DNA of 64,000 bases from Pseudomonas anguilliseptica (GTDB lineage: Bacteria; Pseudomonadota; Gammaproteobacteria; Pseudomonadales; Pseudomonadaceae), in the NCBI RefSeq assembly GCF_900105355.1, contig NZ_FNSC01000001.1, positions 1,364,001 to 1,428,000 on the forward strand. Reading direction: 5' to 3'. Both the position numbers and the translations under genes were made by a program. Positions 1 to 9,193 of this stretch are shown here, one piece after another (the first letter of the stretch is position 1; each line of letters begins with the position of its first letter). The notes under the pieces were generated by a model, which was not told the DNA's origin, ran no database searches, and saw nothing but the letters and a program-made list of their open reading frames with translations.

Positions 1-325
1 GGGGCTGATCTCCGTGCTCGACCGCCAGGCACTGGCGCAGTACTGCGAGGCGGTCTCCGATTACCGGCGCTGGACCCTGATGATTCAGGAGAAGAACGCC
101 AGCCTGGCCAGTCCTGGTGGCGGCGACGTCAAGACATACCGGACGGGTGCCAAGGATCTTTCGGTCTGGCGCAAGTTGCGCAATGACGCGGAGCGCCGCG
201 CCGATGCCGCCGGAGCCAAGTTCGGCTTCTCGCCTATGGCCAGGCGGACGCTCAAGGCGCCGGCCCCACAAGGTGAGCTGTTCCCCAATGAGCAAAAGCA
301 GATCGCAGACAAGTACTTCAACTGA
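1..325 (+). CDS. Phage terminase small subunit, P27 family (5' end outside window)
   Basis: The reading frame is open to the left edge, so the gene starts outside the window; the GTG at 14 is internal. The visible part begins with a leucine-rich segment followed by DRQALAQYCEAV and an SDYRRW segment, the usual core of P27-family small terminases. These proteins bind phage DNA at the packaging start and hand it to the large subunit. The 3' end overlaps the large terminase gene by 38 bases, and the pair heads the head-morphogenesis operon. Family assignment is by sequence resemblance. Confidence 0.8.
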   Translation, partial: GLISVLDRQALAQYCEAVSDYRRWTLMIQEKNASLASPGGGDVKTYRTGAKDLSVWRKLRNDAERRADAAGAKFGFSPMARRTLKAPAPQGELFPNEQKQIADKYFN

Positions 326-2030
326 TCGCGTCACTGCGTATGCAAAGGCAGTGGTAGCCCGGAAGATCGTTGCCGGGCCTGATATCCGCAACGCCGCCCA
401 GCGGCACCTCAACGATCGGAAGCACGGCCCGAAGCGCGGCCTGGTGTGGGATTTGGAGGCGGCGCGCCGCGCCATTGGCTTCTGCGAAGAAGTACTTTGC
501 CTGAATGGCGGGGAGTTCGAGGGGGAGCCGTTCCTGCTGCATCCCTGGCAGGCCTTCATCATCGGCTCGCTGTTCGGCTGGAAAACGAAGGACGGCTGGC
601 GCCGGTTCCGCACTGCCTACATCGAGACGGCGAAGGGCTCTGGCAAGTCGCCGCTGGCTGCAGCAATCGGGCTGTACGGCCTGGTGGCAGACGGCGAGGC
701 GCGGGCCGAGGTTTACGCCGCGGCAACGAAGAAAGACCAGGCCATGATCCTGTTCCGGGATGCGGTGGCGATGGTTGACCAGTCGCCGATCCTGGCAGAG
801 CGCATCGAGAAGTCCGGGCGCGGCGAGAAGGTATGGAACCTGGCGCACCACGGCTCCGGCAGTTTCTTCCGGCCGATCAGCGCTGACGACGGCCAGTCGG
901 GCCCGCGCCCGCATGTGGCACTGCTCGACGAGATCCACGAGCACAAGACCCGCATGGTGGTGGACATGATGCGGGCCGGCACCAAAAGCCGGCGTCAGGC
1001 GCTGATCGTCATGATCACGAACAGCGGGTACGACCGCACCACCATCTGCTACGAGTACCACGAGTACGGCATTGCGGTGTGCAAGGAGGCCAAGCTCGAC
1101 GACGCGTTCTTCGCCTTCGTCTGCTCGCTCGATGAGGGCGACGACCCGTTCAAGAGCGAAGACTGCTGGCCCAAGGTCAACCCCAGCCTTGTCTATGGCA
1201 AGAAGGGTGACAAGAACGGTGGTGTGCCGGGCTACAAGTACCTGCGCGAGCAGGTGACTGAGGCCCATGGCATGCCTGCCAAGGAATCAACGGTACGCCG
1301 GCTCAACTTCTGCCAGTGGGTGGATGCGGCGAACCCGTGGATATCCGCCGAGATGTGGATGGGGTGCGAGCGCCAGTTCAGCCTAGACGATTTGCCCATG
1401 GGTGAGCCTTGCTTCGGTGGTCTCGACCTCTCGGGCTCACGCGACCTGACGGCGCTGGCTCTGTATTTCCCGCGCCTGCGTCGCGCCCTGGTGGAGTTCT
1501 GGACGCCCAAGACTTCGCTGCATGACCGGGTGCGCACCGACAAGGTGCCCTATGACGTGTGGCTGCGCGAGGGTTACATCCATGCGCCGGAGGGGATGGC
1601 GGTCGACTACGCGGCGGTGGCCATCCGCCTGGGCGAGCTTGCAGTGCGCTTCCAGATCGAGGCGGTCGCCTTCGACCCCTATCGCATCAAGTACTTCCAG
1701 CCCGAGCTAGAAGCCGAGGGCATCGCCGTGCCGCTCATCTCGCACGGCCAGGGGTACTACAAGGCGAGTGAATCGGGCCTGTGGATGCCGCGCTCCATCG
1801 AGGTGATGGAAAAGGCGCTCACCGAGCGGACCCTGGAAATCATGGCCAACCCCTGCCTGCGTTGGAACGCGGCCAGCGCGGTGCTGGAGGCCGACCAGAA
1901 AGACAACCGCATCTTCGCCAAACGCAAAAGCACCGGCCGAATCGACGGTGTTGTGGCGCTGGCGATGGCCTTCGGTGCGGCTGACATGCCGCTGCCTGAG
2001 ACGATCAACGAAATATTCATGGTGCTCTGA
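288..2030 (+). CDS. Phage terminase large subunit (P27/HK97 type)
   Basis: DNA-packaging motor, 580 aa. A Walker A motif KGSGKS lies near residues 114-119 and a Walker B motif LLDEIHE near 211-217, forming the ATPase. In the C-terminal nuclease half, LDLSGSRDL (about 378-386) and AFDPYR (about 461) carry the expected catalytic aspartates. The open frame extends back to 117, but the ATG at 288, with AGGTGAG about 11 bases upstream, fits the family N-terminus. The gene overlaps its small subunit and shares TGATG with the portal gene, so all three should be translated together. Confidence 0.92.
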   Translation: MSKSRSQTSTSTDRVTAYAKAVVARKIVAGPDIRNAAQRHLNDRKHGPKRGLVWDLEAARRAIGFCEEVLCLNGGEFEGEPFLLHPWQAFIIGSLFGWKTKDGWRRFRTAYIETAKGSGKSPLAAAIGLYGLVADGEARAEVYAAATKKDQAMILFRDAVAMVDQSPILAERIEKSGRGEKVWNLAHHGSGSFFRPISADDGQSGPRPHVALLDEIHEHKTRMVVDMMRAGTKSRRQALIVMITNSGYDRTTICYEYHEYGIAVCKEAKLDDAFFAFVCSLDEGDDPFKSEDCWPKVNPSLVYGKKGDKNGGVPGYKYLREQVTEAHGMPAKESTVRRLNFCQWVDAANPWISAEMWMGCERQFSLDDLPMGEPCFGGLDLSGSRDLTALALYFPRLRRALVEFWTPKTSLHDRVRTDKVPYDVWLREGYIHAPEGMAVDYAAVAIRLGELAVRFQIEAVAFDPYRIKYFQPELEAEGIAVPLISHGQGYYKASESGLWMPRSIEVMEKALTERTLEIMANPCLRWNAASAVLEADQKDNRIFAKRKSTGRIDGVVALAMAFGAADMPLPETINEIFMVL

Positions 2031-3301
2031 TGCTAGGTTTCGGGAAAGCAAAGCGGCTGGAGCAAGAGCTGGCCAGCATGCGCGAAGAGCTGGGCCAGCT
2101 GCGCAACCAGGCCAACAGCTGGAACGACATGGGGCGCGAGCAGTGGGCCGATTTGTTCGGTGCAGTGCCCACGTCTGCGGCAGTAGCTGTCACCAGCGAG
2201 TCAGCCAAACGCAGCGCGGCGGTGTATGCCTGTGCTCGCCTCATCGCGGGTGCTATTGCTCTGCTGCCGTTGCCGATCTACGAGCGGCGCAACGGAAGCC
2301 GCGAGGTCATCGACCACGATTACTGGTGGATGCTCAATGAGTCGCCCTATCCGACCATCACGGCCTGTTCCTGGTGGGAATGGATGGGCAGCTCCCTGCT
2401 GATGCGCGGTGATGGCATCACACAGATATTGCGCAACCGGGCGGGGGTTCCGACTGGATTCATGCCGTTGCCGCGGGAGTGCGTTCAGCCGGAGGTGCGA
2501 GACGGCCGCCTGGCCTACTTCATCTACGACGGCACCAAGCCATACGGGTTGGACCAGGATGACGTGCTGCACTTCCCCGGTTACGGCTTCGACGGCATCC
2601 GTGGTGAGTCAGTGATTCGCTACGCCGCCCGCCAGGCGGTCGGCACGGCCCTGGCTGCGGATCAGTACAGCGGTGAGTTCTTTGCCAACGGCGCAACGCC
2701 TAGCGTGGTGATCACCTACCCGCAGGGCGTAGCCCCGACCGAGGCCCAGCAGGGTGAGCTGCGCAGCCAGTTCGACGAACGCTATGTTGGCCAGGGCAAG
2801 CGGCACCGTCCACTGCTGTTGGTAAATGGCGGCAAGGCCGAGGCGGTGAGCCTGAGCGCTGAGGATGCCCAGTTGCTGGAAACCCGCAAGTTCCAGGTGA
2901 TCGAGATCGCCAGAGCTTTCGGCGTACCGCCGCACATGATCGGTGAGACCTCTGCATCCACCAGCTGGGGCAGCGGCATCGAGCAGATGTCCATCGGCTT
3001 CGTGCGCTACACCCTCGGGCCGCACCTGCGGCGCATCGAGCAGGAATTGAACCGCAAGCTCTGGCCGCGCAGTGGTAAGTACTTCACCGAGTACAACCGC
3101 GAGGGCCTGCTGGCCGGCGACTCGAAGACTGAGGCCGAAGTGCTCGGCAAGGGCCTGGGCGGCCCAGGTGCACAGGGCTGGATGACAGTCAACGAAGTAC
3201 GCCGCATCAAGAACCTGCCGCCCATTGAGGGTGGCGACAAGGTTGTTTTCCAGACTCAAAAGGCCGCGAAGAATGAAACTTCTCCAGCTGTTCCAGAGTA
3301 A
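2030..3301 (+). CDS. Phage portal protein, HK97 family
   Basis: Forms the dodecameric portal at the capsid vertex through which DNA enters and leaves. The 423 aa length is normal for HK97-type portals. The N-terminal coiled region is followed by the conserved ARLIAGAIALLPLPIYERR and, later, FGVPPHMIGE, both typical of the family. The start shares bases with the stop of the large terminase gene. The end overlaps the protease gene by 29 bases. Confidence 0.93.
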   Translation: MLGFGKAKRLEQELASMREELGQLRNQANSWNDMGREQWADLFGAVPTSAAVAVTSESAKRSAAVYACARLIAGAIALLPLPIYERRNGSREVIDHDYWWMLNESPYPTITACSWWEWMGSSLLMRGDGITQILRNRAGVPTGFMPLPRECVQPEVRDGRLAYFIYDGTKPYGLDQDDVLHFPGYGFDGIRGESVIRYAARQAVGTALAADQYSGEFFANGATPSVVITYPQGVAPTEAQQGELRSQFDERYVGQGKRHRPLLLVNGGKAEAVSLSAEDAQLLETRKFQVIEIARAFGVPPHMIGETSASTSWGSGIEQMSIGFVRYTLGPHLRRIEQELNRKLWPRSGKYFTEYNREGLLAGDSKTEAEVLGKGLGGPGAQGWMTVNEVRRIKNLPPIEGGDKVVFQTQKAAKNETSPAVPE

Positions 3302-3983
3302 TCAGAAGGCCAAGCGCGACTTTCGCATCGTCAATGAAGGCGGCGAGGCCACTATCTACATCTACGACATCATCGGCGAAGACTGGTACGGCGGCGTGGC
3401 CGCCAAGGACTTCGTGATGCAGCTCACCGCTCTGGATGTCGAGGTCATCCACCTGCGCATCAACTCGCCGGGCGGTGACGTGTTCGAAGCCCGCGCCATG
3501 GCCACTGCTTTGAAGCAGCACAGCGCCAAGGTGATCGCCCACATCGACGGACAGGCCGTGTCCGCTGCCACTTATGTGGCACTGGCGGCGGATGAGGTGG
3601 AGATCGCTGCTGGCGGCTTCTTCATGATCCACAACGCCTGGACCATCCAGATGGGCAACGCCAGCGAGTTCCGCTCGGCAGCGGTTCTGCTCGACAAGGT
3701 AGACGCCAGCATCAGTGCGGACTACGAGCAAAAGACCGGTAAGTCCGCCGAGGAGATCGCCAAGCTGATGGCGGCCACCACCTGGATGACTGCCGAGGAA
3801 GCGCTGGCCGAAGGCTTCGTCGACCGCATCACCGAGGATAAGAAAGCGGCCAAAAACCACTGGAACCTGGCCGCCTACGGCAACGCGCCGAAGGCGCTCA
3901 CCGAACCGGAAGAACCCGAACCCCAAGTAGACCGGGAGGCGCTTGAGCGTCGCCTGTCCCTGCTGGAAAAAATCGCAGCGTAG
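3273..3983 (+). CDS. Phage head maturation protease, ClpP-like (S14)
   Basis: Prohead protease of 236 aa that would cleave the capsid scaffold domain. The frame is open from 3225, but the ATG at 3273 starts the family-like N-terminus. The likely nucleophile is Ser97 in GQAVSAAT and the histidine is His120 in FMIHNAW; TAEEALAEGFVD near the C-terminus is also typical of ClpP-fold phage proteases. It sits between portal and capsid genes, as in many HK97-type phages that use a ClpP-like rather than a U35 protease. Confidence 0.9.
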   Translation: MKLLQLFQSNQKAKRDFRIVNEGGEATIYIYDIIGEDWYGGVAAKDFVMQLTALDVEVIHLRINSPGGDVFEARAMATALKQHSAKVIAHIDGQAVSAATYVALAADEVEIAAGGFFMIHNAWTIQMGNASEFRSAAVLLDKVDASISADYEQKTGKSAEEIAKLMAATTWMTAEEALAEGFVDRITEDKKAAKNHWNLAAYGNAPKALTEPEEPEPQVDREALERRLSLLEKIAA

Positions 3984-4006
3984 GCGCTCCCGCCCGTCGC
4001 GTACCC

Positions 4007-4030
4007 AAGCCCGCCCTGAGCGGGCTTTTT
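4007..4030 (+). terminator. Intrinsic terminator-like hairpin upstream of capsid gene
   Basis: AGCCCGC and GCGGGCT form a stem followed by a run of five T. It lies between the protease and capsid genes, so it may act as a partial terminator or an mRNA 3' stabiliser and help set separate expression levels. Confidence 0.6.
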
Positions 4031-4049
4031 CATACCTGGAGATAAGTGA

Positions 4050-5264
4050 ATGTCTATCCAAGCACTCCGTGAGCGCCGCACTGGTCTGGCCATCGAGGCG
4101 CGCAAACTGCTCGACGAAACCAAGGACAAGAAATGGTCGGCCGAGGACGACGCCAAATACAACCAGCTGACGGGCGAGATCACCGATCTCGATAAGTCCA
4201 TCGAGCGCCACCAGAAGGTACTCGACCTGGAAGCCGAGCAGCGCATCGAAAACCGCGACCCGAAGAAGGGCGGCAAGCGCGATACCGAAGATCTGCTCGG
4301 CGAGATCGGCATCTTCGACACCTGGATGCGGCGCGGTGAGAAGGGCATGAACGCCGAGCAGGCAGCCAAGCACTTCAACACCATGAGCACCACCACCAGC
4401 TCCGAAGGTGGTTACACCGTTCCGACCACGGTCGGCGCTAGCCTGATCGAATCCCTCAAGGACTTCGGTGGCATGCGCAGCGTGGCGGAAGTGCTGGCCA
4501 CCGCGACCGGCAACCCGATGAGCTTCCCGTCGACTGACGGCACCACCGAGGTGGGCGAGATCCTCGCGGAGAACACCCAGGCGACCAACCTGGACACCAG
4601 CTTCGGTACCGTGGGTCTGAACGTCTTCAAGTACAGCTCGAAGATCATCACCGTGCCTATCGAGCTGCTGCAGGATAGCAGCGTCGATATCGAGGCCTTC
4701 GTGCGCCGCCGCATCGTCGAGCGTATCGGGCGCATCACCAACCAGCACTTCACCACCGGTAGCGGCGCTGGCCAGCCGCGCGGCATCGTCACTGCTGCCG
4801 GCGCTGGCAAGGTCGGCCAGACCGGCCAGACCCTGACCGTCATCTATGACGACCTGGTTGATCTGCTGGAGTCGGTGGATGCCGCCTATCAGGCCACCAA
4901 CTGCAAGTTCATGTTCGCTCAGGCGCTGCGCAAGGTTCTGCGCAAGCTGAAGGACACCGCCGGTCGCCCGATCTGGACCCCCGGCTACGAGGCTGGCATC
5001 ACCGCCGGTGCGCCGGACCTGCTGCTGGGTCAGGAAGTCGCGATCAACAACGACATGGCGGCCCCGGCTGCCAACGCGAAGTCGATCATCTACGGCGACC
5101 TGAGCAAGTACATGATTCGTGATGCGCTCAACGTCAGCCTGATGCGCTTCGACGACTCGGCCTTCGCCTCCAAAGGCCAGGTCGGCTTCCTGGCGTTCTG
5201 CCGCTCAGGCGGCAACCTCACCGACGCTGGTGCGGTGAAGTACTACCAGCACTCGGCCACCTGA
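4050..5264 (+). CDS. Major capsid protein, HK97 gp5-like
   Basis: Capsid subunit of 404 aa. The first 100 or so residues are charged and predicted helical, matching the delta scaffold domain removed by the protease. The HK97-fold core begins near residue 110 with TSSEGGYTVP and continues with the conserved PSTDGTTEVGEILAEN segment. GGAG at the right spacing upstream supports the ATG at 4050. Confidence 0.93.
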   Translation: MSIQALRERRTGLAIEARKLLDETKDKKWSAEDDAKYNQLTGEITDLDKSIERHQKVLDLEAEQRIENRDPKKGGKRDTEDLLGEIGIFDTWMRRGEKGMNAEQAAKHFNTMSTTTSSEGGYTVPTTVGASLIESLKDFGGMRSVAEVLATATGNPMSFPSTDGTTEVGEILAENTQATNLDTSFGTVGLNVFKYSSKIITVPIELLQDSSVDIEAFVRRRIVERIGRITNQHFTTGSGAGQPRGIVTAAGAGKVGQTGQTLTVIYDDLVDLLESVDAAYQATNCKFMFAQALRKVLRKLKDTAGRPIWTPGYEAGITAGAPDLLLGQEVAINNDMAAPAANAKSIIYGDLSKYMIRDALNVSLMRFDDSAFASKGQVGFLAFCRSGGNLTDAGAVKYYQHSAT

Positions 5265-5323
5265 TCCTGGGTACATCGCGCGGTCGCAAGGCCGCGCCTT
5301 ATCAATTTCTGGAGTGAAAGCTC

Positions 5324-5548
5324 ATGGCTGCTGCTAAAACAACGCCGTGCCGCATCCTTTCAGCCTGCAAGCTGGATGGTGTGGGCTACGCGCCTAACCA
5401 AGTGGTGGAATTTCCCACTGTGATGCTGGGCCCGCTGAAAGAGCATGGTTTGGTAGATCCGAACAAGGCCTCGGTTGAGTACTGCTTGAAAGAGCTTGGC
5501 GCTGTTGCTGTGGTGCATAGCGCCGCAGAAGAAAGCGACCAAGCCTGA
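5324..5548 (+). CDS. Small phage protein, unknown function, after capsid gene
   Basis: A 74 aa protein with a good ribosome site (GGAG, 10 bases upstream). The sequence contains GVGYAPNQVVEFP and no domain I recognise. Its position between the capsid and connector genes is where many phages encode small head-stabilising or decoration proteins, but that role is only inferred from position. Confidence 0.7.
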   Translation: MAAAKTTPCRILSACKLDGVGYAPNQVVEFPTVMLGPLKEHGLVDPNKASVEYCLKELGAVAVVHSAAEESDQA

Positions 5549-5550
5549 CG

Positions 5551-6132
5551 GTGGGGCTGCTTCTGTTACAGGCGCCTGCAGGGGCGCCTGTTTCGGTTGA
5601 GGATGCCAAGCTGCACCTGCGTATCGACGGTGATGCGGAAAACGCGACCGTCGAGCGACTCGTGAAGGCAGCCGCCAGCAATGCTGAGCGGCTTACCAGT
5701 CGGGCATTCGTGACACAGCGCTGGGCGTTGACGTTGGATCGATTCCCCTGCGCGAATCAGCCGGTGAAGCTGCCATTGCCGCCACTGCAATCGGTTGAGG
5801 CTATCAAGTACTTCGATAGCAACGACATCGAGCAGACCCTGCCTGCATCGGATTATGTGGTGGATCCCAGCGGCCTCCTCGGCAAGGTTCAGCCGGCCTG
5901 GCGCAAGTCTTGGCCTGCCACCAGTGGTCGCCCCATGGGGGTGCGCATTGAGTTCACCGCCGGATATGGCGCCGCCGCTTCCGTTCCTGCGGATATCGTC
6001 TCGGCGATCCTGCTACTCGTGGGCAGCTTGGACCAAAACCGGGAAGCGGTGGTTATCGGCACCATCGTGAATGAGTTGCCGATGGGCGTGGAATATCTCC
6101 TCTCACCCTATGTGATACCGAGTACACCATGA
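5551..6132 (+). CDS. Head-tail connector, HK97 gp6 / phiE125 gp8-like
   Basis: A 193 aa protein starting at GTG, two bases after the preceding stop. The N-terminal pattern VEDAKLHLRIDGDAEN followed by an AASNAERLTSR helix is characteristic of gp6-like connectors that stack under the portal. GYGAAASVPADIVSAILLLVG near residue 140 is also typical of the family. It overlaps the adaptor gene downstream by four bases. Confidence 0.82.
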   Translation: MGLLLLQAPAGAPVSVEDAKLHLRIDGDAENATVERLVKAAASNAERLTSRAFVTQRWALTLDRFPCANQPVKLPLPPLQSVEAIKYFDSNDIEQTLPASDYVVDPSGLLGKVQPAWRKSWPATSGRPMGVRIEFTAGYGAAASVPADIVSAILLLVGSLDQNREAVVIGTIVNELPMGVEYLLSPYVIPSTP

Positions 6133-6449
6133 GACTAGGCCCGCTGCGTCATCGCATAACCGTGGCTTTACGCCAGGACGTGCCTGATTCCTTCACCGAC
6201 CTGGACACGACATTTGTCGAGCCCGAGCCGCGATGGGCTGATATCCAGCCAGTCAAGGGCGGGATCTGGATCGGCGCACGCCAGGTAGGGGCGGATGTCA
6301 CGCACACCATTCGCGTGCGCTATATCGACGGTGTCACTAGCGATCACGAGGTGAGTGAGGGCAGCCGTCGGTTCCGTATCCGACGGGCGTACAACCTCCA
6401 AGAGCGCGGTGCCTGGTTGATCATGGACTGCGAGGAGCTGCAGCGATGA
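6129..6449 (+). CDS. Phage head-tail adaptor (SPP1 gp16-like)
   Basis: A 106 aa protein of the head closure/adaptor family. It begins MRLGPLRHRITV, contains ARQVGADVTHTIRVRY in the middle, and ends with a SRRFRIRRAYNLQERG strand pattern, all typical. It joins the connector to the tail. Both ends overlap neighbouring genes by four bases (ATGA-type junctions). Confidence 0.85.
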   Translation: MRLGPLRHRITVALRQDVPDSFTDLDTTFVEPEPRWADIQPVKGGIWIGARQVGADVTHTIRVRYIDGVTSDHEVSEGSRRFRIRRAYNLQERGAWLIMDCEELQR

Positions 6450-6907
6450 GCCTGGCGAGGCATCCCTTCGTTCGTGTTGCCGTCAGTGGTTATCTTGGCT
6501 GGCGTTTCGATCTGGACGCAATCCGCCGCATCGTGGTGGACACCTCCGAGGACGTGGCGCAGGAAATTCAGGCGCTGCTGGGTGCCGGCGGTGGCGGTAG
6601 GCAATACCCGCTTCAAGGGGGCAGTGCTTACCAGGCCTCCTCGCCCGGTGACCTACCGGCCAAGCGCACCGGCAAATTGGCCGAGAGCGTGTTGGCGCGG
6701 CGTAGCCAGAACGACCTGGCCGCCTGGATCGGCCCCTCGACCAAGAAGGGGCTCAAGAGCCCTTTCTATCCGGCCTTCCTGGTGTATGGCACCGCGACCA
6801 TGGCCAAGCGTAAGAACGCAACGACCATGGCCATGCGGCGCTACCGGGCACGGTTTAACCGGCAGCTGTCCCGAGCCATGGCTACTTCGCTCAAGGTGAA
6901 ACGATGA
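6446..6907 (+). CDS. Putative neck/tail-completion protein (HK97 gp10-like position)
   Basis: A 153 aa basic protein with SPGDLPAKRTGKLAESV and a FYPAFLVYGTA segment, the pattern of HK97 gp10-like and related tail-completion proteins in which a proline-rich loop precedes a short beta region. Assignment rests on this pattern and on position between adaptor and tail-terminator genes. It overlaps both neighbours by four bases. Confidence 0.55.
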   Translation: MSLARHPFVRVAVSGYLGWRFDLDAIRRIVVDTSEDVAQEIQALLGAGGGGRQYPLQGGSAYQASSPGDLPAKRTGKLAESVLARRSQNDLAAWIGPSTKKGLKSPFYPAFLVYGTATMAKRKNATTMAMRRYRARFNRQLSRAMATSLKVKR

Positions 6908-7521
6908 ACCTGGACAACGTGATCGAGCGGATACGCGCCACCTGTCCGAGCTTCGCTCAGCGGGTAGCCGGCGCGGCCGAGTTCGCGGCGCTTCCGCAGA
7001 ACGCCAAGGTTGCTCTGCCTGCTGCCTTCGTCATCCCCATGGATGACCGGGCAGGCGAGCAGGAAAGCATGAATCGCTACCGCCAGTCGCTGATCGATCG
7101 AGTGGCTGTCGTAATGGTGCTGGACAACGCAGCAGACCGGCGTGGTCAGGCAGCAGTCACCACGGTCGATAACCTGCGCCGTGAACTGTGGCGATCGCTG
7201 CTGCTCTGGCCGCCTGGGCCGGAGTACGACGGTCTGATGTACGAGGGCGGGCAAGGGCTGTTGATGGACGGCGCCAGGCTCTACTACCAGCTGGAGTTCG
7301 CGGCCGAGACGGAGCTTGGTGTCGAGGACACCGCCCAGCCCGGCATGAAGGCAGACCTGCCGCGATTGGCCGGTATTGACGTGCGGACGGATGTGCTCAA
7401 CCCCATGGTCGACCCGAACAATGTCCCAGGCCAGCAGTACGACCCCGAGCAACCCAACCCGCGCACGATCGGGCCGGATGGCCGAGCCGAAGCCGGCGCG
7501 ACCATCGACCTTCCGGAGTAG
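6904..7521 (+). CDS. Putative tail terminator protein (Mu-type module)
   Basis: A 205 aa protein immediately upstream of the DUF2635 and sheath genes, where Mu-like tail modules encode the tail terminator (Mu gp37 position). The first 150 residues look like a compact alpha/beta fold. The last 45 residues are rich in proline, aspartate and glycine and look like a flexible tail. Function is inferred from position. Confidence 0.6.
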   Translation: MNLDNVIERIRATCPSFAQRVAGAAEFAALPQNAKVALPAAFVIPMDDRAGEQESMNRYRQSLIDRVAVVMVLDNAADRRGQAAVTTVDNLRRELWRSLLLWPPGPEYDGLMYEGGQGLLMDGARLYYQLEFAAETELGVEDTAQPGMKADLPRLAGIDVRTDVLNPMVDPNNVPGQQYDPEQPNPRTIGPDGRAEAGATIDLPE

Positions 7522-7523
7522 CC

Positions 7524-7697
7524 ATGCACCTCAAGCCACAACCTGGCCGCGTCGTAACCGACCCGGCCACCGGCCAGCCTTTGCCCGAAAAAGGGGCGAG
7601 GGTTGAACCCAGCCAGTACTGGTTCCGCCGTCTGCAGGACGGTGACGTGACCGAAGTCAAACCCCAGCAGCAGAAGCCGAGGACGAGCGCCAAATGA
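7524..7697 (+). CDS. Small Mu-like phage protein, DUF2635-like
   Basis: A 57 aa protein that begins MHLKPQPGRVVTDPATGQPL and continues with a YWFRRLQDGDV segment, the signature of DUF2635 proteins found directly before Mu-type sheath genes. It starts two bases after the terminator gene stops, and its stop overlaps the sheath start as ATGA. Function is unknown; it is conserved in Mu-like tail operons. Confidence 0.8.
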   Translation: MHLKPQPGRVVTDPATGQPLPEKGARVEPSQYWFRRLQDGDVTEVKPQQQKPRTSAK

Positions 7698-9178
7698 GCA
7701 GCATGACTTTCTCCCAAATTCCCTCGGGGCTTCGCGTCCCGTTCTTCTACGTCGAGCTGGACAACAGCAAGGCCAACAGCTTCAACCCGGACATGCGTGC
7801 CCTGCTGCTCGGTCTCAAGTCCGACGGCGCGGCCGAGGCGAACGTGCCGGTGTTGTGCTCTAGCGCCGACCAGGCCCGCGCCATGTTCGGCCAGGACTCC
7901 ATGCTGGCGGCCATGGTCGAGCAGTTCCGCGCCGGTAACCTGTTCACTGAGCTGTGGTGTGCGCCGCTTGCGGAGCCGGCTGCCGGCGTGGCAGCGGTGC
8001 AGACCATCACCTTCACCGGGGTGGCAGCCGAGGCCAGGGTGGCGGCGATCTATATTGGGCTCACCCGTTTGCCGGTGGCGATCGCTTCCGGCGATAGCGC
8101 CGCCCAGGTAGCCACGGCCCTGGCGGCGGCGATTACTGCCAACACCCGTCTGCCGGTCACTGCTGCGGCAGCAGCTGGCGTGCTGACCATCACCGCCAAG
8201 TTTAAGGGCGATGCAGGCAATAGCATTGCCATCAGCCTTAACCGCCGCGGTGTGATCGGCGGCGAGCAGCTGCCGGCGGGCATCACAGCCGGCGCTGTCG
8301 TGACGGCGACCGCCGGTGCCGGTGCGCCGGAGCTGGCCGGGGTGATCGCCAACCTGGGCGACAACGAATACGATTTCATCGGCACGCCCTTCGCGGATGC
8401 CACCAGCCTGGATGCGCTCAAGGCTGAGATGAACGATATCGCTGGCCGCTGGAGCTGGGCGCGGCAGATCTACGGCCACGTCTACAGTGCCAAGCGCGAC
8501 AGCCTCGGTGGCCTGCAGGCCTTCGGCGTGACGCGCAACGACCAGCACGCGACCGTGTTCGGCCTGGAACCGAGCATCGGTGCCTGTGACTTCGAGTACA
8601 TCGCCGCCCGTGTCGCCCGCGAGGCGGCGCTGCTTTCTGCGCATGTGGCGCGCCCGACCCAGACCGGCGAGATTCTCAACGTTCTGGCGCCGCCGACCAA
8701 CAAGCGGCACACCATCACCGAGAAGCAGACCCTGCTCTCCAGTGGTATCGCCACCCACTACCACGGCAAGGATGGCGTGGTGCGCATCGAGCGCTCCATC
8801 ACCACGTACCAGAAGAACGCCTGGGGCAGCCCCGACACCAGCTACCTCAATAGCGAGAACATCCACCAGCTGGCCTACGTGATGCGCTACCTCCGTACCG
8901 GCGTGACCAGTCGCTTCGGGCGGCATGCCTTGCGCTCGGACGGCCAGCGCGTGCCGGAGGGTGTGGCCACGCCGAGCATGATCAAGGCGCAACTGGTGGC
9001 CGACTACGTGGCGCTGGAGAAGCTCGGCATCGTCGAGCGTTCCGATCTGTTCGCGGCCAACCTGATCGTCGAAATCGACGAGACCAACCCGGACCGCGTC
9101 AACGTGCTGTATCCGCCAGACCTGGTGAACCAGCTGCGTATCTTCGCGGTACTCAACCAGTTCCGCCTCAACTACTGA
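7694..9178 (+). CDS. Contractile tail sheath protein (Mu gpL-like)
   Basis: A 494 aa sheath subunit. It begins with FSQIPSGLRVPFFYVE, the usual Mu-type N-terminus, and ends with the conserved VNVLYPPDLVNQLRIFAVLN strand. The N-terminal 200 residues include an inserted Ala/Thr/Gly-rich beta domain (about 95-220) like those exposed on the sheath surface. It shows that the tail is contractile (myovirus). Confidence 0.93.
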   Translation: MSSMTFSQIPSGLRVPFFYVELDNSKANSFNPDMRALLLGLKSDGAAEANVPVLCSSADQARAMFGQDSMLAAMVEQFRAGNLFTELWCAPLAEPAAGVAAVQTITFTGVAAEARVAAIYIGLTRLPVAIASGDSAAQVATALAAAITANTRLPVTAAAAAGVLTITAKFKGDAGNSIAISLNRRGVIGGEQLPAGITAGAVVTATAGAGAPELAGVIANLGDNEYDFIGTPFADATSLDALKAEMNDIAGRWSWARQIYGHVYSAKRDSLGGLQAFGVTRNDQHATVFGLEPSIGACDFEYIAARVAREAALLSAHVARPTQTGEILNVLAPPTNKRHTITEKQTLLSSGIATHYHGKDGVVRIERSITTYQKNAWGSPDTSYLNSENIHQLAYVMRYLRTGVTSRFGRHALRSDGQRVPEGVATPSMIKAQLVADYVALEKLGIVERSDLFAANLIVEIDETNPDRVNVLYPPDLVNQLRIFAVLNQFRLNY

Positions 9179-9193
9179 TAACGGGAGCCCCCA

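Noticed and set aside
4007..4030. Hairpin before the capsid gene as the end of the head operon
   Set aside because: The capsid gene follows within 20 bases with its own ribosome site and no clear promoter, so full termination there is unlikely.
3207..4748. 513-aa minus-strand open frame
   Set aside because: Antisense to the protease and capsid genes; no recognisable motif.
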